NCBI GenBank assembly: GCA_017613855.1
Contig: JAGACY010000396.1
Coordinates: forward strand, 1 to 8,450
Length of the DNA: 8,450 bases
Direction of reading: 5' to 3'
Origin: Pseudomonadota bacterium
GTDB lineage: Bacteria; Myxococcota; Bradymonadia; UBA4248
The position numbers and the translations under genes were made by a program. The notes under the pieces are model-generated. The model was not told the origin of the DNA and did no database searches. It worked only from the letters and a program-made list of their open reading frames with translations. This document shows, one piece after another, positions 1-5,678 of the stretch (within the stretch, counting starts at the first letter, position 1; each line of letters begins with the position of its first letter).

Positions 1-107
1 CCATCTTCTTTTCCAATCCTGATACCATCTTCTTTTCCAATCTTGAGGCCTTTTTTGTAGCCTGATTTCTCAGCTTTTCGGTATTTTCTGGCTTCATATT
101 CATCCAT
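1..107 (-). CDS. Partial duplicate of the Rpn C-terminal domain (candidate stand-alone small protein)
   Basis: The reading frame opens with an ATG at 107 and leaves the window at position 1 after 35 codons. It begins MDEYEARKYRKAEKSG and continues into the KEDGIRIG repeat. A GAGG Shine-Dalgarno site lies at 114-117, six bases before the ATG, and a GTG at 119 is an alternative start. The ATG lies 15 bases after the stop codon of the neighbouring nuclease gene, so coupled translation is plausible. Bases 1-119 are identical to 340-458 inside that gene, so this is a tandem copy of its 3' end without the nuclease domain. The obvious reading is a free-standing version of the C-terminal domain, which in E. 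coli Rpn proteins is made by internal initiation and inhibits the nuclease. It could equally be decaying duplication debris; the end of the frame is not visible. Confidence 0.55.
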   Translation of the reverse strand, partial: MDEYEARKYRKAEKSGYKKGLKIGKEDGIRIGKED

Positions 108-119
108 ACTGCGCCTCAC
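1..119. repeat. Direct repeat, copy 1 (identical to 340-458)
   Basis: All 119 bases match 340-458 at an offset of 339 bases, without a mismatch. Identity ends at the GTGAGG that carries the internal Shine-Dalgarno site: the next base is A at 120 but T at 459. The left end lies outside the window. The pattern is what a tandem duplication of the nuclease gene's last 339 bases would leave, and the lack of any difference suggests it is recent or kept uniform by recombination. Confidence 0.95.
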
Positions 120-122
120 ATA

Positions 123-1064
123 CTACTTCACTTCTTGTTGTTTAATTCGTTTAAGCTGTTCTTCTGTCAGACCAGTTGCTTCAAGTATCTGAGAATCACT
201 AAACGATCCCGCCTGCATCATGCGCATTGCTGTGTTTTTGATACCATTCGCTTCACCGATTTTGATTCCATCTTCTTTTCCAATCCTGATACCATCTTCT
301 TTTCCAATCCTGATACCATCTTCTTTTCCAATCCTGATACCATCTTCTTTTCCAATCCTGATACCATCTTCTTTTCCAATCTTGAGGCCTTTTTTGTAGC
401 CTGATTTCTCAGCTTTTCGGTATTTTCTGGCTTCATATTCATCCATACTGCGCCTCACTATTTTGTCCGCTTTTACATGTGCTACGCGTTTGGCAAACAC
501 AGCATCCTGCATCTGCTTAGGATCTGCGCAGCTAAAGTCATGCATTAGTTTACCCAAATCAGAATCATCACGCCATAACCCATTCACAAAAATAATGGTG
601 GTACCTACGCCGGTTTCCTCGCCATTCTGGCCTCGCAGAGAATATCGGTAAAAAGGGTTTTCATGGCAATTCTGGCCATCCCTCGTAATAAAAATGACAA
701 ACGTCCTGGGAATCCAGCGTTTTTTATTTTTGCGCTTTGAAAAGAAAACCTTCATCGCGGCACCGTTGTAATCTGCACGTTCTATACTTGCTCCCGCAGC
801 ATTATTTTGAATTTCGATATTATAATGCACTTTATCATCATCAAGTGCATGGACATCCATGCGAATTCCCGTACCGGTATTGAATTTTAATGGGTATTCG
901 ACATGTACTTTAGTGACATGCAATGATATTTTCAGGATAATTCGCAGCATGTGTTCAACCACATCAGGTGCATTGTTAAATACATGAAACATCAAACAAT
1001 CCGAGTACATCGTCATGCGGGCATAATTCGCATGCCTGACGCGACGCTTTCTTTTCGCAGTCAT
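123..1064 (-). CDS. Rpn/YhgA-type PD-(D/E)XK nuclease (putative transposase family)
   Basis: This 313-residue protein fits the recombination-promoting nuclease (Rpn) family, whose members are DNA endonucleases of about 300 residues once annotated as transposases; some act in phage defence. The PD-(D/E)XK core is visible as D70 in GIRMDVHALDDD followed by E84 and Q86 in YNIEIQN. The tail after residue 210 is charged and repetitive: five KEDGI(R/K)IG units, then a typical ending with AGSFSDSQILEATGLTEEQL. I chose the ATG at 1064 because AGAGGAG (1072-1078) sits seven bases upstream; the frame is open further up to 1256, but only across a terminator. An internal in-frame ATG (446, residue 207) has its own GAGG site and could give a 107-residue C-terminal protein. 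The upstream terminator suggests it has its own promoter. The family call is firm; biological role (defence, recombination) is inferred. Confidence 0.88.
   Translation of the reverse strand: MTAKRKRRVRHANYARMTMYSDCLMFHVFNNAPDVVEHMLRIILKISLHVTKVHVEYPLKFNTGTGIRMDVHALDDDKVHYNIEIQNNAAGASIERADYNGAAMKVFFSKRKNKKRWIPRTFVIFITRDGQNCHENPFYRYSLRGQNGEETGVGTTIIFVNGLWRDDSDLGKLMHDFSCADPKQMQDAVFAKRVAHVKADKIVRRSMDEYEARKYRKAEKSGYKKGLKIGKEDGIRIGKEDGIRIGKEDGIRIGKEDGIRIGKEDGIKIGEANGIKNTAMRMMQAGSFSDSQILEATGLTEEQLKRIKQQEVK
126..446 (-). CDS. Candidate internally translated C-terminal Rpn protein (RpnS-like)
   Basis: Inside the nuclease gene and in the same frame, an ATG at 446 (Met207) follows GTGAGGCGCAGT, which offers GAGG six bases before the start. 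Initiation here would give a 107-residue protein made of the charged repeat region and the C-terminal TGL-containing tail, lacking all catalytic residues. For E. coli rpn genes it is reported that such an internally initiated C-terminal product binds the full-length toxin and blocks it. Here the same site also marks the exact border of the downstream duplication, which supports its being a functional unit. The stop codon at 123-125 is shared with the full-length protein. No expression can be read from sequence, so this is a candidate. Confidence 0.5.
268..387. repeat. 24-bp tandem repeats encoding (KEDGIRIG)n
   Basis: Four perfect 24-bp units lie at 268-291, 292-315, 316-339 and 340-363; a fifth (364-387) shares its first 17 bases. 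A more divergent relative (244-267) codes for GIKIGEAN. Because 24 is a multiple of three, gain or loss of units changes the length of the protein tail without shifting the frame. The exact identity of the units points to recent expansion. Confidence 0.93.
340..458. repeat. Direct repeat, copy 2 (identical to 1-119)
   Basis: This is the copy inside the nuclease gene. It encodes the linker from VRRSMDEYEARK to the first two repeat units of the protein tail. Its right border coincides with the GAGG site for internal initiation. Confidence 0.95.
447..458 (-). promoter_or_regulatory. Internal ribosome-binding site within the Rpn gene
   Basis: GTGAGG at 453-458 puts GAGG six bases before an in-frame ATG at 446. 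An identical site at 114-119 precedes the duplicated C-terminal frame. Confidence 0.5.
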
Positions 1065-1078
1065 AGGTTTTCTCCTCT
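1065..1078 (-). promoter_or_regulatory. Ribosome-binding site of the Rpn nuclease gene
   Basis: AGAGGAG (1072-1078 on the minus strand) is spaced seven bases from the ATG at 1064. It decides the start against an open frame that extends to 1256. Confidence 0.8.
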
Positions 1079-1101
1079 GCAATAGACATAACATGATTGC
1101 T

Positions 1102-1158
1102 ATGCATAAGAATAATGCCAAGGAGAAACCGATTGTTACATTTGGGATGCTTTTTTTT
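1102..1158 (-). promoter_or_regulatory. Upstream element of the Rpn gene
   Basis: AATAATGCC (1111-1119), 13 bases, then TTGTTACATTTGGG (1133-1146), ATGC and eight T residues (1151-1158) mirror the region before the small membrane-protein gene. It lies between the TonB terminator and the nuclease ribosome site, where the nuclease promoter should be. Confidence 0.45.
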
Positions 1159-1159
1159 G

Positions 1160-1241
1160 AAAAAAAAGCGCGGCGTATCGGTAACGATAGCCGCGCAGTC
1201 GTGCCGTATGCCTGCGGGTGGCCCGCAGGCATAGGCGCGAC
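1160..1241 (-). terminator. Double-hairpin intrinsic terminator after the TonB gene
   Basis: Read on the minus strand from the TonB stop codon, the first hairpin spans 1241-1198: a perfect 12-bp stem (TATGCCTGCGGG with its complement, 1207-1233, three-base loop) extended by eight more pairs with one bulged base. The second hairpin (1196-1168) pairs GCGCGGC-TATCG around a four-base loop with one bulge and is followed at once by eight T residues (1167-1160). The second is a textbook Rho-independent terminator; the first may protect the message 3' end. It isolates the nuclease gene from the TonB transcript. Confidence 0.85.
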
Positions 1242-1252
1242 ACCCCCAAATA

Positions 1253-2863
1253 TCAATCATCCAAAGGATTGATGCGTTCAAGAGGCTGTGCAGGTACAGG
1301 TTCCTGTGGCTCATCCGGATTTTGAGACTTAACCGAATCGAGGCCTTTGACACCGGGAATATTGACGACAGACGGCTGCAGTCCCAACTTCTTTTCCTGC
1401 AGCTGCACGGCTTTAAGGCTGAAATTGAGCGCATCGCGCTTGTTGCCTTGCAATTTAAAGACTTTAACGCCGAAGACACCGCATTGGCGTTGATCGCGCC
1501 AAAATGTCCAATGGATGTACGATTTGCCATTATTGGAGCGCATTTCGTCGGGGGGCGGCACACCTGGCGAGGAATTCCAGGCGACATGAATCGCCTCATT
1601 GTCATAATCCGTAATGCCGCTCGAACGCACCATGCGGACATCTGAGACGGCGCCGAGGCTGTCGAGCGTGATTTCGAGGACGGCTTCGAGATTGGAATCA
1701 TTGAGTCGCGAACCGGGCTGCCGGTAAATCGTATCGAGGCGCAGCAGATATCCATGTGCCCAGAGCGGGTGGATTTCCTTGTGCATCAGGGCAAGGAATT
1801 CGGCGACATCCTTTTTGTGGGCCAGGGAATTGCCTTGCTGCCCGGGGCCAATGACGGGGCCATCATTGTTATAGGCCGATTCAAACCTTTTTTTGGCCAG
1901 GTCTGCAGCAGCGACAAATTTATTTTGATCGTGTTCCTCGAAGTTTTTTTGTGCAATTTCGGCGGATTCCAGCATGAGCTCCGGGGCTAGATTGAGCGCG
2001 GAAACTCGCAGGCTTTCCGGGGTTAATGGCACCGGCGACGGTTCATCGGTCGAGGGTTCACCCGAATGCACCGGGCTGACCGTTTCGTTGACGAGCGGCG
2101 ATGTTGGTGCCTGTGTCGGTTTGGGTTTAGGTTTGGATTTGGTTTGTTTCGGCTGTGGTTTGGGTTTGGGTTCCGGAACGACTTGTTTTTGCTGCGTTTT
2201 GGCCATTTCCTGGTTTTGAGGCATCGCTTTGGCTGCAGGTTCCTCGTTGGCCAATGGCTTTTGAGGATCATAAAGCGTTGCCGTCATGATCTCATGGACT
2301 TTGGGTTCAACTTTGAACTGGGCCGAGAAAATGCCGCCGGGTTCGCGATTTCCAGAAGGAAACTTACCCGCAAATTCTCCATCAAATGTGTTGGGATTAG
2401 AAACGACGCCATTTTCTCCGTCATGGACGACGATTTCATAGGTACCCGGATCTTGAATCGCTTCGAATTGCAGACCGAATTTTCGTTTGGGGTGAAGATG
2501 GGCTTTAGAAATCAGCGTTCGCGTGCCATCGGATTCGATTCGATAAAGCGATGCGGCTTCACCATTGAGGTTTTCCGGTTTTGAAGTAAAAAAAACTGCC
2601 GGTTCAATGGCCTGGGCAGGCATGAGTTCCACGGTTTCATTGGGTGCCGGAACCATGCCCGAAACATTGACCATCGTCTCTGGAATGAGATGCCATGCAA
2701 GCAGGGCCACGAGCGCAAGATGAAAGAGAATCGCCAGTATCCACGCGGTTGTCCAACGCCTTAAAAAAGGCTGTACGGGATGGTGCAGGCCAGAAGATGA
2801 CGCATATTCGTGCGCTTTTTCTGCCTGATTTGGAGTCCCTTTTTGGACGTTCTCTTTACTCAT
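1253..2863 (-). CDS. TonB-family energy transducer protein
   Basis: The 536-residue protein has a cytoplasmic N terminus, one membrane segment (about residues 38-60, WILAILFHLALVALLAWHLI), a periplasmic part of roughly 65-200 with alternating hydrophobic residues that looks like a beta-rich domain, a Lys/Pro-rich spacer (about 228-255, EPKPKPQPKQ), and a TonB C-terminal-type region at about 350-460 (VLEITLDSLGAVSDVRMVRSSG, then DNEAIHVAW and PGVPPP). TonB proteins pass proton-motive energy from ExbB-ExbD in the inner membrane to outer-membrane receptors. At 536 residues it is over twice the usual TonB length, because of the added domain and an extra tail of about 75 residues after the TonB fold. 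No exbB, exbD or receptor gene is in the window, so its receptor is unknown. It is monocistronic by appearance: a hairpin-bearing leader upstream and a strong terminator downstream. No good Shine-Dalgarno site is seen. Confidence 0.85.
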   Translation of the reverse strand: MSKENVQKGTPNQAEKAHEYASSSGLHHPVQPFLRRWTTAWILAILFHLALVALLAWHLIPETMVNVSGMVPAPNETVELMPAQAIEPAVFFTSKPENLNGEAASLYRIESDGTRTLISKAHLHPKRKFGLQFEAIQDPGTYEIVVHDGENGVVSNPNTFDGEFAGKFPSGNREPGGIFSAQFKVEPKVHEIMTATLYDPQKPLANEEPAAKAMPQNQEMAKTQQKQVVPEPKPKPQPKQTKSKPKPKPTQAPTSPLVNETVSPVHSGEPSTDEPSPVPLTPESLRVSALNLAPELMLESAEIAQKNFEEHDQNKFVAAADLAKKRFESAYNNDGPVIGPGQQGNSLAHKKDVAEFLALMHKEIHPLWAHGYLLRLDTIYRQPGSRLNDSNLEAVLEITLDSLGAVSDVRMVRSSGITDYDNEAIHVAWNSSPGVPPPDEMRSNNGKSYIHWTFWRDQRQCGVFGVKVFKLQGNKRDALNFSLKAVQLQEKKLGLQPSVVNIPGVKGLDSVKSQNPDEPQEPVPAQPLERINPLDD

Positions 2864-2872
2864 AAAACTCAG

Positions 2873-2889
2873 CCGGAGCTGAACTCCGG
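2873..2889 (-). promoter_or_regulatory. Small leader hairpin before the TonB gene
   Basis: CCGGAG and CTCCGG form a six-base-pair stem with a five-base loop, ending nine bases before the ATG at 2863. Being so near the start it might affect ribosome access. A second short inverted repeat, AGGCC-GTTA-GGCCT, lies at 2911-2924. Neither is followed by a T run on the minus strand. Confidence 0.35.
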
Positions 2890-2981
2890 ACCTAATCTCG
2901 AAAAACGCGAAGGCCGTTAGGCCTGAGCAAATCCATTTGTAATCATTAAAGGCTCTTGTTTAACGAACGTGGATACGACTT

Positions 2982-3098
2982 GAGCTTGTAGCTCATAGCT
3001 TATAGCTTATAGTTGAGAAATCATTTCATGGGAATTATGCTTTTGCCCACAAGATTCTGATTACTTCTACAAGCTAAAAGCTAAAAGCTATAAGCTCG
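2982..3098. repeat. Inverted pair of AGCTTAT heptamer arrays
   Basis: Four 7-bp units (AGCTTGT, AGCTCAT, AGCTTAT, AGCTTAT) lie at 2983-3010. Four related units in inverse orientation lie at 3067-3098. The two arms can pair along about 31 bases with a few mismatches, enclosing a 54-base loop. The intergenic region (2864-3143) between the TonB gene and the cysteine-cluster gene otherwise shows no coding frame. The heptamer differs in sequence from those in the other intergenic regions, but period and inverted layout are the same. Confidence 0.85.
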
Positions 3099-3143
3099 AA
3101 CGATTTCATTTACCCCAAATACCCGTCTCGTACAACAAAGCCT

Positions 3144-3557
3144 TTATAATCTTGCTTTCGATGCAATGGCCTTGATTTCATCTGCGCTCCAGAATTTTCC
3201 ATGGTTCATGCCGGGACACATTTGGGCCGTCTCATCCCATTCCGATTTCGAAGCGAGATTGCAGCGCCAAAAGGGAAAATCCCGGCATTGGGAGGGACGA
3301 TACGCGTAGACTGTGCAGCCATGATCGTAAAAGATGCAGTGCCCATCTGGAAAATCGTCCCTGGCAGTATAGGAATCGCGCCATGGGCGCATGTAATCCC
3401 GAATGAGAACATCGCGTTCAATGCCTCGCGTTTCTTTTAAATGCATGGCGAGTGCGTCAAATTCCCGTGGATTAAAATAAACAATGCCCGGTTCGCCGCA
3501 GCGGCAGCGACCGCATTGCTGACATGTAAATTGAAGACCGTTTTTCCAGAAAGACAT
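3144..3557 (-). CDS. YkgJ-like cysteine-cluster protein
   Basis: This 137-residue protein matches the YkgJ / CxxCxxCC cysteine-cluster family (putative zinc or iron-sulfur binding, function largely unknown). The first cluster is C12-x2-C15-x2-C18-x-C20 (TCQQCGRCRCGEPG); usual members have two adjacent cysteines where this one has C-R-C. Later cysteines follow the family pattern: C74 and C81 in GHCIFYDHGC, C91 in RPSQCRDFPF, C99 and C114. The start at 3557 is chosen because the frame upstream, up to 3608, is only translated heptamer repeat (NYELRITNYALK). No Shine-Dalgarno site is visible; the repeat array ends a few bases before the ATG. It is probably soluble. Neighbours do not reveal a partner. 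Confidence 0.8.
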   Translation of the reverse strand: MSFWKNGLQFTCQQCGRCRCGEPGIVYFNPREFDALAMHLKETRGIERDVLIRDYMRPWRDSYTARDDFPDGHCIFYDHGCTVYAYRPSQCRDFPFWRCNLASKSEWDETAQMCPGMNHGKFWSADEIKAIASKARL

Positions 3558-3802
3558 TGTTTTTAATGCGTAATTCGTAATTCGTAATTCGTAATTAGAG
3601 GATGACAAAACTAAAGAGTAAGTCTGAAGCTAATGGGGAGTTGTGTTCTAATTTGTAATTCGTAATGCGCAATTCTCAATTGAATATGCAACCCCCAAAT
3701 GTCACTCTAAAGCTATAATGTCTATATTCTTTAGGAATTAAAAAGAGAATGCCGGAATAATTACGCATTACGCATTACGCATTACGCATTACGCATTACG
3801 AA
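3558..3802. repeat. Composite intergenic repeat B (heptamer arrays plus core)
   Basis: The whole gap between the ComF stop codon and the next start codon is repeat-like. From left: four TCGTAAT-type units (3568-3596), a core of about 50 bases with TCTGAAGCTA at 3623-3632, four degenerate units (3650-3677), a spacer, then six ATTACGC units (3760-3801) in inverse orientation. The last array ends one base from the ComF stop codon. The spacer holds ATGCAACCCCCAAATGT (3686-3702) and, on the plus strand, a TATAAT at 3714-3719 with no matching -35 box. No gene is seen. Confidence 0.85.
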
Positions 3803-4471
3803 TTATTTAACGGCGTGTGCCAGAGCCACAAATCCGACCCATGGGGCACCGGCAGCCTTGAGTGTAGTTGCGCAAGCGGCGGCGGTTGCACCTGTCGTAG
3901 TCACATCATCGATGAGAATGACCTTTTGGGGAGCGAATTTTTCGGAGACTTTAAATGCACCATCGAGATTGTGAACGCGTTCATCGTGGGTGAGTCCTGC
4001 CTGATGCGGGGTATGGCGCGTTCGAGTGAGTACGTCGTCTCTAAAATCGGTGTGAATGCCGCTCTGTACAAGGATCTTGTGCAGTTTTTCGGCAAATGTC
4101 CATACCGGATCAAAGCCGCGTTCCCGCAGTCGCCTGGGATGGGGGGGGACGGGAATGAGACATGCATTATCGGGAATGAATGGCTTTAAACGCTCGATAT
4201 TTTCCGGCAAAAAGGAGAGCAAAGCTTTTTGGGCACTGTAATCCTCGTGGTATTTCCACTTGGCAATCATGTTCTGAACGGCGCCTTCATACCGAAAGAT
4301 GGCACAGGCACAGTCTATTGGTTCTGATAATGGAATTTGTGGTGCTTCCAAAACAGAGGCACGGCATTCTTCGCACAGAAGATCTTTAGGCTGTGGCAGC
4401 AGGACATCACAGGATGCACATCGTGTGGGCCAAATCACATGTTTAAGAGCGTCAAGCGTTTCGAGGAACAT
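3803..4471 (-). CDS. comF: ComF family protein (phosphoribosyltransferase-like)
   Basis: The 222-residue protein has the ComF layout. An N-terminal four-cysteine zinc knuckle (C18-x2-C21, C33-x2-C36) comes first, then the conserved LIPVPPHPRRLRERGFDP at 105-122 and TRTRHTPHQAGL near 149-160. The C-terminal part is a type I phosphoribosyltransferase fold with the PRPP-binding loop VILIDDVTTTGAT at 184-196. In naturally transformable bacteria ComF takes part in DNA uptake or processing; in others the homologue (GntX/ComFC) is kept without clear role. No other competence gene is in the window. The ATG at 4471 lacks a Shine-Dalgarno site; a heptamer array starts eight bases upstream of it. The stop codon is nearly fused to another array. 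Confidence 0.9.
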   Translation of the reverse strand: MFLETLDALKHVIWPTRCASCDVLLPQPKDLLCEECRASVLEAPQIPLSEPIDCACAIFRYEGAVQNMIAKWKYHEDYSAQKALLSFLPENIERLKPFIPDNACLIPVPPHPRRLRERGFDPVWTFAEKLHKILVQSGIHTDFRDDVLTRTRHTPHQAGLTHDERVHNLDGAFKVSEKFAPQKVILIDDVTTTGATAAACATTLKAAGAPWVGFVALAHAVK

Positions 4472-4691
4472 TGTTATTAATTAGCAATGCGCAATTAGCA
4501 ATGCGCAATTGGATGGCAAAAACTAAGGTTAATTCTGAAGCTAAGAGTAAGTGTGTGTTTTATTCGCAATGCTGAATGCGGAATCATTTTTTCAACGATG
4601 ATTAAAAACAAAGGATTTAAGTCTTTTTATATTTTTGAAAATGCATTGAGGAGGACTTGCAAATTGCTCATTGCGCATTGCGAATTGCGCA
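4472..4691. repeat. Composite intergenic repeat C (heptamer arrays plus core)
   Basis: Layout as in repeat B: four units (ATTAGCA/ATGCGCA, 4480-4510), the core with TCTGAAGCTA at 4534-4543, three degenerate units (4562-4582), an AT-rich spacer, then four inverted TTGCGCA-type units (4664-4691). The last unit touches the rlmH stop codon with no base between. The core holds a short frame from 4513 that starts MAKTKVNSEAK and ends after 20 codons; it is probably chance. No gene is otherwise seen. Confidence 0.85.
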
Positions 4692-5156
4692 TTATTTATG
4701 GTACGGCTCATTCTTGAGAATGGTCATCGCCCGGTAGATTTGTTCATATACAATGACGCGCGCCAGTTCATGGGGAAAAGTCAGAGGTGAAAGCCCAAAG
4801 ACTGTGTTGGCACGCTGTCGCAGGCATTCATGATGTCCATACGCGCCACCAATGACAAAGGCCATATCCTGCGACTGAGCCATGAGTTTTCCCAGCAGCT
4901 CGGAAAACTGTACACTGTTAAAGAGTTTTCCGCGTTCATCGAGGACAAACATATAGGTAGAGGGTGGCACAGCCTCGATAAATTGTCGGGATTCTTTTTC
5001 ACGAATCTGCGTCTCTGACAATTTGGGGGATGCCTCTGATTTGAGCTCAATTTCCTGAATACTGAGGTAATGTTTGAGCCTTTTGAGGTATTCATCGGCG
5101 GCTGCGCGATAGGGCGCAAACCGCATTTTACCGATAGCCAGAACTGTTGCAGCCAT
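4692..5156 (-). CDS. rlmH: 23S rRNA (pseudouridine-1915 N3)-methyltransferase RlmH
   Basis: RlmH is a SPOUT-class enzyme that uses S-adenosylmethionine to methylate pseudouridine 1915 in helix 69 of 23S rRNA, acting on assembled 70S ribosomes. The protein is 154 residues, the usual length. Family landmarks are LDERGK (72-77), the cofactor-binding knot loop FVIGGAYG (100-107), LSPLTFPHEL (122-131), EQIYRA (138-143) and the conserved C-terminal YHK. Its ATG lies two bases after the rsfS stop codon, so it is probably translated by coupling with rsfS; it has no separate ribosome-binding site. The pair rsfS-rlmH is a common arrangement in bacteria. Confidence 0.96.
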   Translation of the reverse strand: MAATVLAIGKMRFAPYRAAADEYLKRLKHYLSIQEIELKSEASPKLSETQIREKESRQFIEAVPPSTYMFVLDERGKLFNSVQFSELLGKLMAQSQDMAFVIGGAYGHHECLRQRANTVFGLSPLTFPHELARVIVYEQIYRAMTILKNEPYHK

Positions 5157-5158
5157 AG

Positions 5159-5557
5159 TTAAAGCAAGGGCATATCGTAGGATTCGTCCGTCAGACGCAA
5201 TTCGGGTGGAATATCAATTTCGAGACGCGGTGCGTCTTTCCAAAGGTTTTCGATGTTATATTCGGTACGTTTATGGCCATTAAAAATGTGCACAATCACA
5301 TCGCCGTAATCGAGCAAAACCCATTGGCCATTAGCCTGTCCTTCGTTGCTGATGCAAGAACGCATATCGACAACTTCATTATCAATGCCTGTGGCGATAC
5401 CATCGACCTGACGGTCACTGCGCCCAGAGCATACAACGAGAAAATCGGCATAATCGCATTTGCCGCGGACATCGATGATGACCGGCTCAATGGCTTTTTT
5501 ATCAATCGCAGCATTGGCAATGGCGCGTGCAACCTGCTCACTCGTGTAGTCTTCCAT
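5159..5557 (-). CDS. rsfS: Ribosomal silencing factor RsfS
   Basis: RsfS binds ribosomal protein L14 on the large subunit and blocks joining to the small subunit, slowing translation in starvation. The 132-residue protein shows DYADFLVVCSGRSDRQ (35-50), WVLLDYGDVIVHIF (79-92) and YNIENLWKDAP (100-110), all typical of the family (formerly YbeB/Iojap). The ATG at 5557 is chosen because GGAG (5563-5566) is spaced five bases from it; the frame is open to 5614 but that extension has no family match. It is the first gene of a two-gene unit with rlmH. Confidence 0.96.
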   Translation of the reverse strand: MEDYTSEQVARAIANAAIDKKAIEPVIIDVRGKCDYADFLVVCSGRSDRQVDGIATGIDNEVVDMRSCISNEGQANGQWVLLDYGDVIVHIFNGHKRTEYNIENLWKDAPRLEIDIPPELRLTDESYDMPLL

Positions 5558-5566
5558 ATTTTCTCC
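5558..5566 (-). promoter_or_regulatory. Ribosome-binding site of rsfS
   Basis: GGAG at 5563-5566 is five bases from the ATG and fixes the start. It contrasts with the neighbouring genes that lack such a site. Confidence 0.75.
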
Positions 5567-5585
5567 AAATTGTGGTGTAAAGTTC

Positions 5586-5601
5586 GTAGCCTTCTGGCTA
5601 C
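5586..5601 (-). promoter_or_regulatory. Hairpin in the rsfS leader
   Basis: GTAGCC and GGCTAC form a perfect six-base-pair stem with a four-base loop, 28 bases upstream of the rsfS ATG. There is no T run on the minus strand, so it is not a standard terminator; it may be a leader structure or nothing. Confidence 0.3.
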
Positions 5602-5648
5602 ACAGAGATACCATATATGATTTTGAGGGGAATGATTAGCTTTTTTTT

Positions 5649-5678
5649 AATTCGGAATTCGGAATGCGGAATGCGAAA
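5649..5678. repeat. Heptamer array after xerD
   Basis: Four units (AATTCGG, AATTCGG, AATGCGG, AATGCGA) run from 5649 to two bases before the xerD stop codon. The orientation is opposite to that of the arrays next to the ComF and rlmH stop codons, and this gap has neither the core nor an inverted partner array. A run of eight T residues (5641-5648) precedes it on the plus strand. Confidence 0.85.

Noticed and set aside
218..442. Minus-strand 74-codon frame with repeated GLEKKMVS units
   Set aside because: It is the shifted-frame reading of the 24-bp repeats inside the nuclease gene, and the true frame carries the family match.
1102..1119. Sigma-54 promoter before the rpn gene
   Set aside because: TGGCA and TGCA blocks are present, but the GG-GC spacing is 12 bases in place of 10.
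1065..1256. N-terminal extension of the Rpn frame up to 1256
   Set aside because: It is translation of the TonB terminator hairpins; the ATG at 1064 has a strong ribosome site and the family begins there.
1974..2584. Plus-strand frames opposite the TonB spacer
   Set aside because: Their Gly/Phe/Leu-rich repeats are the complement of the Lys/Pro spacer codons.
3558..3608. N-terminal NYELRITNYALK extension of the cysteine-cluster protein
   Set aside because: This is translated heptamer repeat and not protein; the conserved part starts at 3557.
3760..3801. CRISPR array
   Set aside because: The repeats are 7 bp, directly adjacent and without unique spacers.
5558..5678. dif or phage attachment site beside xerD
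   Set aside because: I saw no pair of 11-bp Xer arms around a six-base centre and no phage genes.
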